DNA of 64,000 nt from Streptomyces sennicomposti (GCF_019890635.1 NZ_JAIOAB010000004.1:62001-126000), one strand, 5' to 3'. Shown: positions 50,547-58,705, numbered from the stretch's first letter. Notes: a model not told the origin generated them from the sequence alone. Made by a program: numbers and translations.

Positions 50547-52273
50547 GCCTTCGCCTCCGCGCCGAGTTCCTCGGGCAGGTGGAACCGGGCCAGGACGGCC
50601 GCCGTCCCGGCGGGGACCCTGCCGGGGGTGGCGAGGGAGACCAGCACCATGGTGAGGAAGCCGAGGGGCACCGACCACAGGGCGGGCCAGGCGAGCAGCG
50701 CGTGCAGCGGTCCGCTCCCCGCGAGGCCGGCCATCGTCGCGGTGACGGCGACGAGCGCGGCGCCGCCGCCCACGAGCATGCCGGCGGCCGCGCCGGGCGG
50801 GGTGAGCCGCCGCCACCAGATGCCGAGGACGAGCAGCGGGCAGAAGGAGGAGGCGGAGACGGCGAAGGCGAGGCCGACCGCGTCGGCGACGGGCAGCGAG
50901 CCGACCAGGACGCTCGCGGCCAGCGGCACGGCCATCGCGAGCGCGGTGCCGAGCCGGAAGTGCCGTACGCCGCGTGCGGGCAGGTGGCCGCGCGAGGGCA
51001 GCACGTCCTGGGTGAGCACTCCGGCCACCGCCATGGTGAGGCCGGAGGCGGTGGACAGGAACGCGGCGAAGGCGCCGCCGGCGACGAGCGCGCCCAGCAG
51101 GTCGCCGCCGAGGCCGCCGAGCACGCGGTCGGGCAGCAGCAGGACGGCGGCGTCGGCGTTGCCGGTGAGGGTCAGCTCGGGGGCGTAGAGGCGGCCGAGG
51201 GCGCCGTAGAGGGGCGGCAGCAGGTAGAAGGCGCCGAGCAGGCCGAGGACGGCGACGGTGGTGCGGCGGGCGGCGACGCCGTGCGGGCTGGTGTAGAAGC
51301 GGACGACGACGTGGGGCAGGCCCATGGTGCCGAGGAAGGTGGCGAGGATCAGGCCGTAGGTGGCGTACAGCGGGCGTTCCTCGCGGCCGGTGGCGAGCGA
51401 GGCGGACATGCCGCCGGTGCCGGGGCGGCCGGCCTCGGGGACGGTGGTGCCGGCGGCGAAGGTGAGGCGGGTGCCGCGTTCGACGTGGTGGGGGCCGGCG
51501 GGCAGGGTGACCGGACGGTCGTGCAGGGCGCGGCCGTCGACGGCGCCGCTGACGGTGACGGTCAGCGGGCGCTCCAGCCGCAGGTCGAGGGTGGAGTCGA
51601 CGCGGACGGTGCGCTGTTCGCGGAAGGCGGCCGGTTCGGCGAAGGCGCGCCGGGGCGCGCCGTCGTGCTGCCAGGCGACGGCGAGGAAGAGGACGGGGAC
51701 CAGCAGGGCGGTCAGTTTCAGCCAGTACTGGAAGGCCTGGACGAAGGTGATGCTGCGCATGCCGCCGGCGGCGACCGTGGCGACCACGACGACGGCGACG
51801 ATGACCCCGCCGAGCGCGGCGGGCGCCCCGGTGAGCACGGCGAGGGTCAGTCCGGCGCCCTGGAGCTGGGGCAGCAGGTAGAGCCAGCCGACGCCGACGA
51901 CGAAGCCGCCCGCGAGCCGGCGCACGCCCTGGGAGGCGAGCCGGGCCTCGGCGAAGTCGGGCAGCGTGTAGGCGCCGGAGCGGCGCAGCGGGGCGGCGAC
52001 GAACAGCAGCAGGACGAGGTAGCCGGCGGTGTAGCCGACCGGGTACCAGAGCATGTCGGGGCCCTGGACGAGGACCAGTCCGGCGATGCCGAGGAAGGAG
52101 GCGGCGGAGAGGTACTCGCCGCTGATGGCGGCGGCGTTCAGGCGCGGGCCGACGGTGCGGGAGGCGACGTAGAAGTCGGAGGTGGTGCGGGAGATGCGCA
52201 GGCCGAACGCGCCGACGAGGACGGTGGCGACGACGACGAGGGCGACGGCGGGGACGGTGTAGGCGGAGTTCAC
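50543..52273 (-). CDS. Sodium:solute symporter of the acetate (ActP/MctC) type
   Basis: A 576-residue symporter with about 13 helices. Signature segments: TSDFYVASRTVGPRLNAAA, AISGEYLSAASFLGIAGL (about 60), YTLPDFAEARL, GLILATFLGTMGLPHVVVRF (about 325) and AFLSTASGLTMAVAGVLT. These match the acetate or monocarboxylate subgroup. A periplasmic insertion of about 80 residues (about 215-300) lies between helices. GTG start; a DUF485-like gene lies just upstream. With the kinase and LytTR genes it probably imports acetate or pyruvate, with sensing of uptake. Confidence 0.9.
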   Translation of the reverse strand: MNSAYTVPAVALVVVATVLVGAFGLRISRTTSDFYVASRTVGPRLNAAAISGEYLSAASFLGIAGLVLVQGPDMLWYPVGYTAGYLVLLLFVAAPLRRSGAYTLPDFAEARLASQGVRRLAGGFVVGVGWLYLLPQLQGAGLTLAVLTGAPAALGGVIVAVVVVATVAAGGMRSITFVQAFQYWLKLTALLVPVLFLAVAWQHDGAPRRAFAEPAAFREQRTVRVDSTLDLRLERPLTVTVSGAVDGRALHDRPVTLPAGPHHVERGTRLTFAAGTTVPEAGRPGTGGMSASLATGREERPLYATYGLILATFLGTMGLPHVVVRFYTSPHGVAARRTTVAVLGLLGAFYLLPPLYGALGRLYAPELTLTGNADAAVLLLPDRVLGGLGGDLLGALVAGGAFAAFLSTASGLTMAVAGVLTQDVLPSRGHLPARGVRHFRLGTALAMAVPLAASVLVGSLPVADAVGLAFAVSASSFCPLLVLGIWWRRLTPPGAAAGMLVGGGAALVAVTATMAGLAGSGPLHALLAWPALWSVPLGFLTMVLVSLATPGRVPAGTAAVLARFHLPEELGAEAKA

Positions 52274-52285
52274 GTGCGGGCGGCC

Positions 52286-52645
52286 TCAGCGGTCCTCGAC
52301 GAGCCGGACGAAGTCGCGTTCGTTGCGTTCGGCGCGGCGCACGTACCAGCGGGCGAGCAGGACGAGGGGGGCGTAGAGGCAGAAGCCGAGGACCGCCCAC
52401 TTCAGGCGGCGGGCCTCGGGGGCGGCGGCGAAGACCAGCGGCAGCGGGCCGACGAGCAGCACGAGGACCGCGAACACCGCGAGGGCGGTGCGCAGTTGGC
52501 TGCGCATGAGGGAGCGGACGTAGGTGTGGCCGAGGGTGGTCTGCTCGTCGATCTCGGTGCGCGGCCGGTAGTGGCCCGGGGCCCGGCGGGTGCGGCGGGG
52601 CGGCCCGGTGACGACGACCCGGCGTTCGCCGGCGTCCTGCGGCAT
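52286..52645 (-). CDS. DUF485-like membrane partner of the symporter
   Basis: A 119-residue protein with a polar 45-residue N-terminus and two membrane helices (ALAVFAVLVLLVGPLPLVFA and LGFCLYAPLVLLARWYV), ending in basic/acidic helix. Small DUF485 proteins accompany ActP symporters (YjcH in E. coli). Gene order here, 12 bases upstream of the symporter, fits the same pairing. Confidence 0.78.
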   Translation of the reverse strand: MPQDAGERRVVVTGPPRRTRRAPGHYRPRTEIDEQTTLGHTYVRSLMRSQLRTALAVFAVLVLLVGPLPLVFAAAPEARRLKWAVLGFCLYAPLVLLARWYVRRAERNERDFVRLVEDR

Positions 52646-52658
52646 GGCGTACGTCCCC

Positions 52659-53414
52659 CTAGCGCGCGGTGCCGCGCATCAGCAGGTCCCGCAGCTCGCG
52701 TGCGTGGCGGCGGCTGACCTGGAGTTCCTCGCCGCCGACCAGCACGCTCACCGAGCCGGCGTCCAGGCGGAGTTCGCCGATGTGGCGCAGGGCGACCAGA
52801 TGGCGGCGGTGGATGCGGACGAAGCCGCGCCCGCGCCAGCGTTCCTCCAGGGTGGACAGCGGGATGCGGACGAGGTGGGCGCCCTGGGGGGTGTGCAGAC
52901 GGGCGTAGTCGCCGCGGGCCTCGACGTGGGTGATGTCGTCCACGGCGACGAACCGGGTGACGCCGCCGAGTTCGACGGGCAGGTGGTCCGGGTCGCCTTC
53001 GCTCACCGGTATCCGGGGCGCGGCGGCGCGCAGCTGGTCGGCGCGGCGCACGGCCTCGGCCAGGCGTTCGCGGCGGACGGGTTTGAGCACGTAGTCGACG
53101 GCCTTGAGGTCGAAGGCCTGCACGGCGAAGTCCTCGTGGGCGGTGACGAACACGATCAGCGGCGGGGCGGCGAAGCCGGTGAGCAGCCGGGCCAGGTCGA
53201 GGCCGTCGAGGCCGGGCATCTGGATGTCGAGGAAGACGACGTCGACGGCGTCGGGTCCGTCCGGGCCGCTCTCGAGCGCCCGGTTGATGCGGCGCAGCGC
53301 CTCGGTGGCGTCGCCGGCCCCTTCGGCGGCGGCGATGCGGGGGTCGGCGTTGAGCAGGTAGAGCAGTTCCTCGAGCGAGGGGCGTTCGTCGTCGACGGCG
53401 AGGGCGCGCAGCAT
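52659..53414 (-). CDS. LytTR-type response regulator
   Basis: A 251-residue regulator. The receiver (1-125) has ALAVDDERPSLEELLYLL, the phosphorylated Asp in VDVVFLDIQMPGLDG (about 60), FVTAHEDFAVQAFDLKAVDY and the Lys in YVLKPVRRERL. The LytTR DNA-binding domain (about 145-245) has ITHVEARGDYARLHT and FVRIHRRHLVALRHIG. It is the first gene of the operon with the DUF485, symporter and kinase genes and likely controls them. It is divergent from the AsnC gene. Confidence 0.93.
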   Translation of the reverse strand: MLRALAVDDERPSLEELLYLLNADPRIAAAEGAGDATEALRRINRALESGPDGPDAVDVVFLDIQMPGLDGLDLARLLTGFAAPPLIVFVTAHEDFAVQAFDLKAVDYVLKPVRRERLAEAVRRADQLRAAAPRIPVSEGDPDHLPVELGGVTRFVAVDDITHVEARGDYARLHTPQGAHLVRIPLSTLEERWRGRGFVRIHRRHLVALRHIGELRLDAGSVSVLVGGEELQVSRRHARELRDLLMRGTAR

Positions 53415-53491
53415 GAACGTGGAGTGTAGGGGTCAGAGCGCGGCCTGGACATGTGCCGGGCACGGGCGTTCGCGCTGGATACAGTGCCGAC

Positions 53492-53977
53492 ATGAACAGC
53501 AGGCCCGCGCCGTTCGACGACCTCGACCGGAAGATCCTCACCGCCCTGATGGCGAACGCCCGTACGAGTTTCGCGGAGATCGGGGCGGGCGTCGGGCTGT
53601 CGGCGACGGCCGTGAAGCGGCGGGTGGACCGGCTGCGCGAGGCGGGCGTGATCACCGGGTTCACGGCCACGGTGAAGCCGTCGGCGATGGGCTGGCGCAC
53701 GGAGGCGTACGTCGAGGTGTACTGCGAGGGCGCGGCGCCGCCGAGGCGGCTGGCGGAGGTGGTGCGCAACCATCCGGAGATCACGGCGGCGATGACGGTG
53801 ACCGGCGGCGCGGACGCGCTGCTGCATGTGCGGGCGCGGGACGTGGAGCACTTCGAGGAGGTGCTGGAGCGGATCCGCACGGAGCCGTTCATCCGCAAGA
53901 CGATCAGCGTGATGGTGCTCTCCCATCTGCTGCCGGACAGTCCGGAGGCCGGTGCCAGCCATCCCGCGCCGCAGTGA
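53492..53977 (+). CDS. Lrp/AsnC family regulator
   Basis: A 161-residue Lrp/AsnC regulator: helix-turn-helix (about 8-55) DDLDRKILTALMANARTSFA, GLSATAVKRRVDRLREAGVI, and the amino-acid-binding domain (about 65-150). The first ATG at 53492 follows TACAGT (53480-53485) by six bases and no Shine-Dalgarno, so the transcript is probably leaderless. It precedes the DDAH-like and rocD genes and probably regulates arginine or ornithine use. Confidence 0.92.
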   Translation: MNSRPAPFDDLDRKILTALMANARTSFAEIGAGVGLSATAVKRRVDRLREAGVITGFTATVKPSAMGWRTEAYVEVYCEGAAPPRRLAEVVRNHPEITAAMTVTGGADALLHVRARDVEHFEEVLERIRTEPFIRKTISVMVLSHLLPDSPEAGASHPAPQ

Positions 53978-54001
53978 CGCAACGCTCGTGCGCGGGAGCG
54001 G

Positions 54002-54030
54002 GTGAAGACGCAGCGATGCTGCACGGACAC
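54002..54030. promoter_or_regulatory. Symmetric site upstream of the DDAH-like gene
   Basis: GTG-N5-GCAGC-GAT-GCTGC-N5-CAC: a perfect inner palindrome (54010-54022) with symmetric outer triplets, 15 bases upstream of the promoter at 54045-54074. It is a plausible AsnC operator. Confidence 0.45.
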
Positions 54031-54044
54031 GCAGGGTTCGTTTC

Positions 54045-54074
54045 TTGTCGTCCGTGACGGCCGCTTCCTACCTT
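54045..54074 (+). promoter_or_regulatory. Promoter for the DDAH-like/rocD operon
   Basis: TTGTCG (54045-54050) and TACCTT (54069-54074) with an 18-base spacer match HrdB promoters. It lies about 45 bases upstream of the GTG start. Confidence 0.5.
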
Positions 54075-54118
54075 GGTGTCACCCCTCAGTCGACACCCGG
54101 AAGCGGAGGAACCCCTCT

Positions 54119-54931
54119 GTGTCCACACCGCGTGTGCCGCGCCGGCGGCGCTTCCTCGTCTGCGAACCCAGACACTTCGCCGTGCAGTACGCGATCAACC
54201 CCTGGATGCGTCCGGACCGTCCCGTGGACGTCCCACTCGCCCAGGCCCAGTGGCGGGCGCTGATCGACGCCTACCGCGCCCACGGTCACACCGTCCAGAC
54301 CGTGGAACCCGTGCCCGGCCTGCCGGACATGGTCTTCGCCGCCAACGCGGCCGTCGTCGTCGGCGGGCGCGTCTTCGGCTCCCTGTTCAAGGCGCCCGAA
54401 CGGCGCCCGGAGTCGGCGCCCTACGACACCTGGTTCAAGTCGGCCGGCTTCGACGTCTATCGCCCCGAGTCGGTGTGCGAGGGCGAGGGCGACTTCGTCC
54501 CGGCGGGCCGCTGGGTGCTGGCCGGCACCGGCTTCCGCACCACCCGGGAGGCCCATCGCGAGGCACAGGAATTCCTGGGCGTCCCGGTGATCGGCCTGAC
54601 CCTGGTGGACCCGTACTTCTACCACCTGGACACGGCGCTGTTCGTCCTCGACGACGAGAACATCGCCTACTACCCGGAGGCCTTCTCGCCCGGCAGCCGC
54701 GAGGTGCTGGCCCGGCTCTACCCGGACGCGGTGATCGCCACCCGCGAGGACGCGATGGCCTTCGGGCTGAACTCCGTCTCCGACGGCCGCCACGTGTTCG
54801 TCTCCCCCGGTGCGACGGCGCTCGCCGAGCAACTGGCGCACCATGGATATCTGCCCGTCCCCGTCGACCTGTCCGAGTTCCACAAGGCGGGCGGCGGCAT
54901 CAAGTGCTGCACCCAGGAGATCCGCTCATGA
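54119..54931 (+). CDS. DDAH/arginine-dihydrolase family guanidino-modifying enzyme
   Basis: A 270-residue member of the guanidino-group-modifying superfamily. Catalytic candidates are His169 in PYFYHLDTALFVLDD, Cys263 or Cys264 in GGGIKCCTQEI at the C-terminus, and LPDMVFAANAAVV for substrate binding. Relatives include dimethylarginine dimethylaminohydrolase, arginine deiminase and the ornithine-forming arginine dihydrolase. Because it overlaps rocD (ornithine aminotransferase) by 4 bases, an enzyme that yields ornithine directly is attractive. GTG start with GGAGG eight bases upstream. Confidence 0.85.
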   Translation: MSTPRVPRRRRFLVCEPRHFAVQYAINPWMRPDRPVDVPLAQAQWRALIDAYRAHGHTVQTVEPVPGLPDMVFAANAAVVVGGRVFGSLFKAPERRPESAPYDTWFKSAGFDVYRPESVCEGEGDFVPAGRWVLAGTGFRTTREAHREAQEFLGVPVIGLTLVDPYFYHLDTALFVLDDENIAYYPEAFSPGSREVLARLYPDAVIATREDAMAFGLNSVSDGRHVFVSPGATALAEQLAHHGYLPVPVDLSEFHKAGGGIKCCTQEIRS

Positions 54932-56148
54932 CCGCACCCGCACGCGCCCGCACCTCCGACGAGCTGATCCGCGCCGAGGAGCCGGTGCTCGCGCACAACT
55001 ATCACCCGCTGCCGGTGGTCGTCGCCCACGCGGAGGGCGCCTGGGTGGAGGACGTGGAGGGCCGCCGCTACCTGGACATGCTGGCCGGCTACTCGGCGCT
55101 GAACTTCGGCCACCGCCACCCCGCGCTGATCGAGGCGGCGTACCGCCAGCTCGACCGGCTCACCCTCACCTCGCGCGCCTTCCACAACGACAAGCTCGCC
55201 GGCTTCGCCGAGCGGCTGGCGCGGCTGACCGGCCAGGACATGGTGCTGCCGATGAACACCGGCGCGGAGGCGGTGGAGAGCGGCATCAAGGTCGCCCGCA
55301 AGTGGGCGTACGAGGTCAAGGGGGTGCCCGCCGACCGGGCGACGATCGTGGTCGCGGCGGACAACTTCCACGGCCGTACGACGACGATCGTCAGCTTCTC
55401 GACCGACGAGACGGCGCGGTCCGGGTTCGGGCCGTTCACGCCGGGCTTCCGGATCGTGCCCTACAACGACCTGGCGGCCCTGGAGGCCGCGATCGACGAG
55501 ACGACGGCGGCGGTGCTGATCGAGCCCGTCCAGGGCGAGGCCGGCGTGATCGTCCCGGACGACGGCTATCTGACCGGGGTGCGGGAGCTGACCCGCCGGG
55601 CGGGCTGCCTCTTCGTCGCGGACGAGATCCAGTCGGGCCTCGGCCGCACCGGGCGCACCCTCGCCGTCGAGCACGAGAACGTCGTCCCGGACGTGGTGCT
55701 GCTCGGCAAGGCGCTGGGCGGCGGCATCGTGCCGGTGTCCGCGGTGGTCGGCAGCCGTGAGGCGCTCGGCGTGCTGCGGCCGGGCGAGCACGGCTCGACG
55801 TTCGGCGGCAACCCGCTGGCCGCCGCCGTCGGCACGGCGGTGGTCGAGCTGCTGGAGACCGGCGAGTTCCAGCGCCGGGCCGCCGAGCTGGGGGCCGTGC
55901 TGCGCGAGGGGCTGACCGATCTGGTCGGCCGGGGCGTGGTCGGGTTCCGCTCGCGCGGGCTGTGGGCGGGCGTCGACGTGGACCCGGCCATCGGCACCGG
56001 CCGGGAGATCAGCGAGCGTCTGATGCGCGAGGGCATCCTCGCCAAGGACACCCACGGCTCCACGATCCGCCTGGCCCCGCCGCTGACGATCACGGAGACC
56101 GAACTGCGCTCGGCCCTCGGCACGTTGGCGAAGGTGCTCGCCGCCTGA
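54928..56148 (+). CDS. rocD: Ornithine aminotransferase
   Basis: A 406-residue PLP enzyme of the class III aminotransferase family converting ornithine to glutamate semialdehyde. It shows YLDMLAGYSALNFGHRHPAL, NTGAEAVESGIKVARKWAYE (about 110), the conserved ADNFHGRTT, AAVLIEPVQGEAGVIVPDDG, FVADEIQSGLGRTG (about 230) and the PLP Lys in LLGKALGGGIVPVSAV (about 260). Overlaps the DDAH-like gene by ATGA. The next enzyme (pyrroline-5-carboxylate dehydrogenase) is not in the window. Confidence 0.95.
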   Translation: MTAPARARTSDELIRAEEPVLAHNYHPLPVVVAHAEGAWVEDVEGRRYLDMLAGYSALNFGHRHPALIEAAYRQLDRLTLTSRAFHNDKLAGFAERLARLTGQDMVLPMNTGAEAVESGIKVARKWAYEVKGVPADRATIVVAADNFHGRTTTIVSFSTDETARSGFGPFTPGFRIVPYNDLAALEAAIDETTAAVLIEPVQGEAGVIVPDDGYLTGVRELTRRAGCLFVADEIQSGLGRTGRTLAVEHENVVPDVVLLGKALGGGIVPVSAVVGSREALGVLRPGEHGSTFGGNPLAAAVGTAVVELLETGEFQRRAAELGAVLREGLTDLVGRGVVGFRSRGLWAGVDVDPAIGTGREISERLMREGILAKDTHGSTIRLAPPLTITETELRSALGTLAKVLAA

Positions 56149-56181
56149 GCACCGGCCGCACCGGGGCCGCGAGAGCGGTGG

Positions 56182-56222
56182 CCCGGTACGCCGGCCGGGA
56201 GTGACCCGGTACGCCGGCCGGG
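56182..56222. repeat. 18-base direct repeat (2 copies)
   Basis: CCCGGTACGCCGGCCGGG occurs at 56182-56199 and 56205-56222, period 23, in the space after rocD. Confidence 0.85.
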
Positions 56223-56246
56223 GGCGTCCCGACGCGGGGCGCCCCC
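56220..56246. terminator. Terminator between convergent rocD and CBS genes
   Basis: GGGGGCG (56220-56226) and CGCCCCC (56240-56246) flank a 13-base loop in the convergent intergenic space, starting 72 bases after rocD. Confidence 0.55.
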
Positions 56247-56260
56247 TTCGACGTGCCGGC

Positions 56261-56680
56261 CTACTGGTTGGACCTGGCCGCGCTGATGTCCCCGAGCGCC
56301 GAGTCGGGGTCCCGCTCGATGGCCAGGTCCCCGATGGAGAGGATGCCCACAGCGTGTCCGTGGTCGACGACCGGGACCCGGCGCACGGAGTGCTCGCGCA
56401 TCAGCCGTACCGCCTGGTCGACGTCCTCGTCGGGGGTGATGGTGACGATGTCGCCGCTGCACGCCGAGGCCACGGTGCGCTGCTCCTGGTCGCCGCCCTC
56501 GGCGAGCGAACGCACCACCAGGTCGCGGTCGCTGACCAGGCCGCGCAGCTCGTCGCCCTCGGTCACCAGGACGATGCCGATGTCCTCGTCGCGCATCTTC
56601 TGGGCGACCGCCGTCACCGAGGTCTGGGGCTCCACCGTCACCAGTCGGCTGGTCATGATGTCGCGTACGTGCTGAGCCAT
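56261..56680 (-). CDS. CBS-pair domain protein
   Basis: A 139-residue protein made of two CBS units: RDIMTSRLVTVEPQTSVTAV with DIGIVLVTEGDELRGLVSDR, and DIVTITPDEDVDQAVRLMRE with VRRVPVVDHGHAVGILSIGD. Such stand-alone pairs bind adenine nucleotides and regulate partners. It is similar in layout to the hypoxic-response CBS proteins. Alone in its unit, divergent from the membrane gene at 56848. Confidence 0.9.
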   Translation of the reverse strand: MAQHVRDIMTSRLVTVEPQTSVTAVAQKMRDEDIGIVLVTEGDELRGLVSDRDLVVRSLAEGGDQEQRTVASACSGDIVTITPDEDVDQAVRLMREHSVRRVPVVDHGHAVGILSIGDLAIERDPDSALGDISAARSNQ

Positions 56681-56847
56681 GGCGCCTCCCTTCGTCAGGT
56701 CATGCGGTGCCGTTCACCGCGTGGCCCGACGCCGGGTACCCGGGCCGGGCCACGCCGCACCCGATATCCGGAAGGGAACGTTCCGTTCGCCCGGCCGGAT
56801 GCGGGTACCCGGCGGCGAGACGGCACTTCCTGAGGAGATGAACTTCC

Positions 56848-57156
56848 ATGCTGCTCATCGGCCTGCTGCTCCTCGCGGCCACCGCCGCGTTCGTCGTTCT
56901 GGCCATCGCGGGCAACATGTCCGGCGGGCCCGGTTACCCGGTGTCGGTGCTGGGCAACCACATCGCCACCATGAGCCCTCTCGCCCTCTTCAGCGCCGGA
57001 CTCGCCCTCGCCCTGATCTTCTGTCTGGGGATGCTGCTCTTCCTGGGCACCGCGAACCACCGCCGGCGCAGCCACAAGGTGGCGCGGAACTACGGCCGGA
57101 CGGGCGGCAGCACGATGGACGACACGACGCGCCCGGACGACCGGCGCTACCCCTGA
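56848..57156 (+). CDS. Two-helix membrane protein
   Basis: A 102-residue protein with two hydrophobic helices (MLLIGLLLLAATAAFVVLAI; LALFSAGLALALIFCLGMLL) and a basic, hydrophilic C-terminal tail (RRRSHKVARNYGRTGG, ending DDRRYP). Gly/Pro-rich loop between the helices (SGGPGYPVSVLGNH). GAGGAG lies upstream of the ATG. Function is unknown; no recognisable motif. Confidence 0.7.
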   Translation: MLLIGLLLLAATAAFVVLAIAGNMSGGPGYPVSVLGNHIATMSPLALFSAGLALALIFCLGMLLFLGTANHRRRSHKVARNYGRTGGSTMDDTTRPDDRRYP

Positions 57157-57176
57157 CTACCGGTCCCGCCCGGTCG

Positions 57177-57200
57177 GCCCCGGCCTCTTCCGGCCGGGGC
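57177..57200. terminator. Terminator between convergent membrane and DUF4396 genes
   Basis: GCCCCGGCC (57177-57185) and GGCCGGGGC (57192-57200) form a perfect 9-base-pair stem around TCTTCC. Confidence 0.75.
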
Positions 57201-57216
57201 TGCGGGAAGCCTTCGG

Positions 57217-57735
57217 TCAGTGGTAGGCGTGCACCACCGCGTGGCCCTTGCCCCGGCCGATCATCCACCGGTTGACCGGAGTGGTCAGCACGAAGGCCAG
57301 GGCGAGGGAGAGCACCAGCGACACCCAGAACAGGGCGTCGGAGAGTCCCGCGTCCATCGCGCCCGGGACGCCCACCATCACCGTGTTGTCGATCAGTTCC
57401 ATCACCGCGATGGACACCGTGTCGGCGGCGAGGGCGACCTTGAGGGCCTGCCGCAGGGGGACCCCGGCGCGCAGCACTCCGCGCATGGTCAGCGCGTAGC
57501 CGAAGACGAAGGCCAGCGCGATCGAGACGACGACCGTGGCCGCGTTGTGCAGTCCGGCGGCCGCGCCCACGACCATGCCGAGCACCTCGCCGATCGCACA
57601 GCCGGTCAGGCAGTGCAACGTGGCCTGCGCGGCCGTGCGCCAGGAGGCGCCCGCCGGTGCGTGATGGTGTCCCTCGTGACGAGGTCCCTCGTGGTGGTGC
57701 GCCCCGTGATCGTGTGCCGGGTGTGTCATCGTCAT
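57217..57735 (-). CDS. DUF4396 membrane protein with His-rich N-terminus
   Basis: A 172-residue membrane protein of the DUF4396 family with four hydrophobic helices (CLTGCAIGEVLGMVVGAAAG, VVSIALAFVFGYALTM, ALAADTVSIAVMELID, LVLSLALAFVLTTPV). The first 27 residues hold 10 His (HDHGAHHHEG..HEGHHHAP), a metal-binding-like stretch. A GTACCC-type palindrome (57775-57789) overlaps the likely -10 (TACCTT, 57771-57776), matching a CsoR copper operator. AAGGGGAGG precedes the ATG. Copper or another metal handling is inferred. Confidence 0.82.
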   Translation of the reverse strand: MTMTHPAHDHGAHHHEGPRHEGHHHAPAGASWRTAAQATLHCLTGCAIGEVLGMVVGAAAGLHNAATVVVSIALAFVFGYALTMRGVLRAGVPLRQALKVALAADTVSIAVMELIDNTVMVGVPGAMDAGLSDALFWVSLVLSLALAFVLTTPVNRWMIGRGKGHAVVHAYH

Positions 57736-57774
57736 CCTCCCCTTGCCGATGAGGTCTCTCCGGACGCAACAAGG

Positions 57775-57789
57775 TACCCCCTGGGGGTA
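57775..57789. promoter_or_regulatory. CsoR-like operator before DUF4396
   Basis: TACCCCC-T-GGGGGTA is a perfect 15-base palindrome of the G/C-tract type bound by CsoR-family copper repressors. It lies 40 bases upstream of the DUF4396 start and overlaps a TACCTT -10 on the minus strand. Confidence 0.65.
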
Positions 57790-57897
57790 TTCCGGGCCAG
57801 GGTGTCAAGGCGGCGGAGCCCCTCCGGGGCAGCCCGGTCGTACGGCTGCCCCGGAGGGTGCGGCGGGAAGGGGACGGAGCGGGAGGGGGCGGTGGGA

Positions 57898-58599
57898 CTA
57901 CCGCTCGCCGAGCATCTTCCTCATGCCGGCGATCTCGGCCGACTGCGAGACGACGATCGACTTCGCCAGTGCCGTGGCCGGTCCGTAGGCCCCCTTGGCC
58001 TGCTCGGTGCGCGCCATGTCGAGCGCGCCCTCGTGGTGGCCGATCATCATCCGCAGGAACGCCCGGTCGAAGACGTCGCCGGACATCTTCTCCAGCCCGC
58101 TCATCTCGGCGTCCGACATCATGCCGGGCATCGCGGGCATCGCGGGCATCGACGCGGCGGAGTGGCCCGAGCCCGAGTGGTCCATGCCCGGCATGTCCGC
58201 CGTCCCGGAGGCGTCGGCCTCGGGGACGCTCGCGCCCCAGGCCTTCAGCCAGCCGGTCATGGTGGCGATCTCCGGGTCCTGGGCTTTCTCGATCCGCGCG
58301 GCGAGGTCCTTGACCTGCTGCGACCTCGCCCGGGTGGGCGCGAGGCCGGCCATCGCGACGGCCTGGCGGTGGTGCGGGATCATCTGCTGCGCGAAGGTGA
58401 CGTCCTGCGCGTTGTGGCCGGTGCGCCCGGCGGAGGGGGCGGCACTGGCGGTCGTGCCGTGGCCCGAGTGGGCCGATCGGCTCGGGGGCGTGGAGTCGCC
58501 GCCGCAGGCGGTCAGCACGAGCGCGGCGGTCGTCGCCGCGGCCAGCGCGGCGCTGCGGCGGAGAAGGGAACGGCGAAGCGGGGAACGGCGGATGGCCAT
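57898..58599 (-). CDS. DUF305 lipoprotein, Met/His-rich
   Basis: A 233-residue exported protein. Twin Arg-rich start (MAIRRSPLRRSLLRRSAALA) and lipobox LVLTAC with Cys32. Two DUF305 halves carry the paired-His motifs FAQQMIPHHRQAVAM (about 75) and FLRMMIGHHEGALDMA (about 190). Between them lies a Met/His-rich stretch (MPGMDHSGSGH, SMPAMPAMPGMM). Ferritin-like DUF305 proteins are associated with metal or redox functions. Neighbours DUF4396 and DUF6153 suggest copper handling at the cell surface. Confidence 0.88.
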   Translation of the reverse strand: MAIRRSPLRRSLLRRSAALAAATTAALVLTACGGDSTPPSRSAHSGHGTTASAAPSAGRTGHNAQDVTFAQQMIPHHRQAVAMAGLAPTRARSQQVKDLAARIEKAQDPEIATMTGWLKAWGASVPEADASGTADMPGMDHSGSGHSAASMPAMPAMPGMMSDAEMSGLEKMSGDVFDRAFLRMMIGHHEGALDMARTEQAKGAYGPATALAKSIVVSQSAEIAGMRKMLGER

Positions 58600-58705
58600 G
58601 AGTGGGATTGCTCCTTGTGCGGCCCGCGTGCGGGCACGCGGGGACGACGGATCATGAGACGGGACCGGAGCACGTCACCCCTGGTGGGGCGGCGTGCGGG
58701 CGTCT

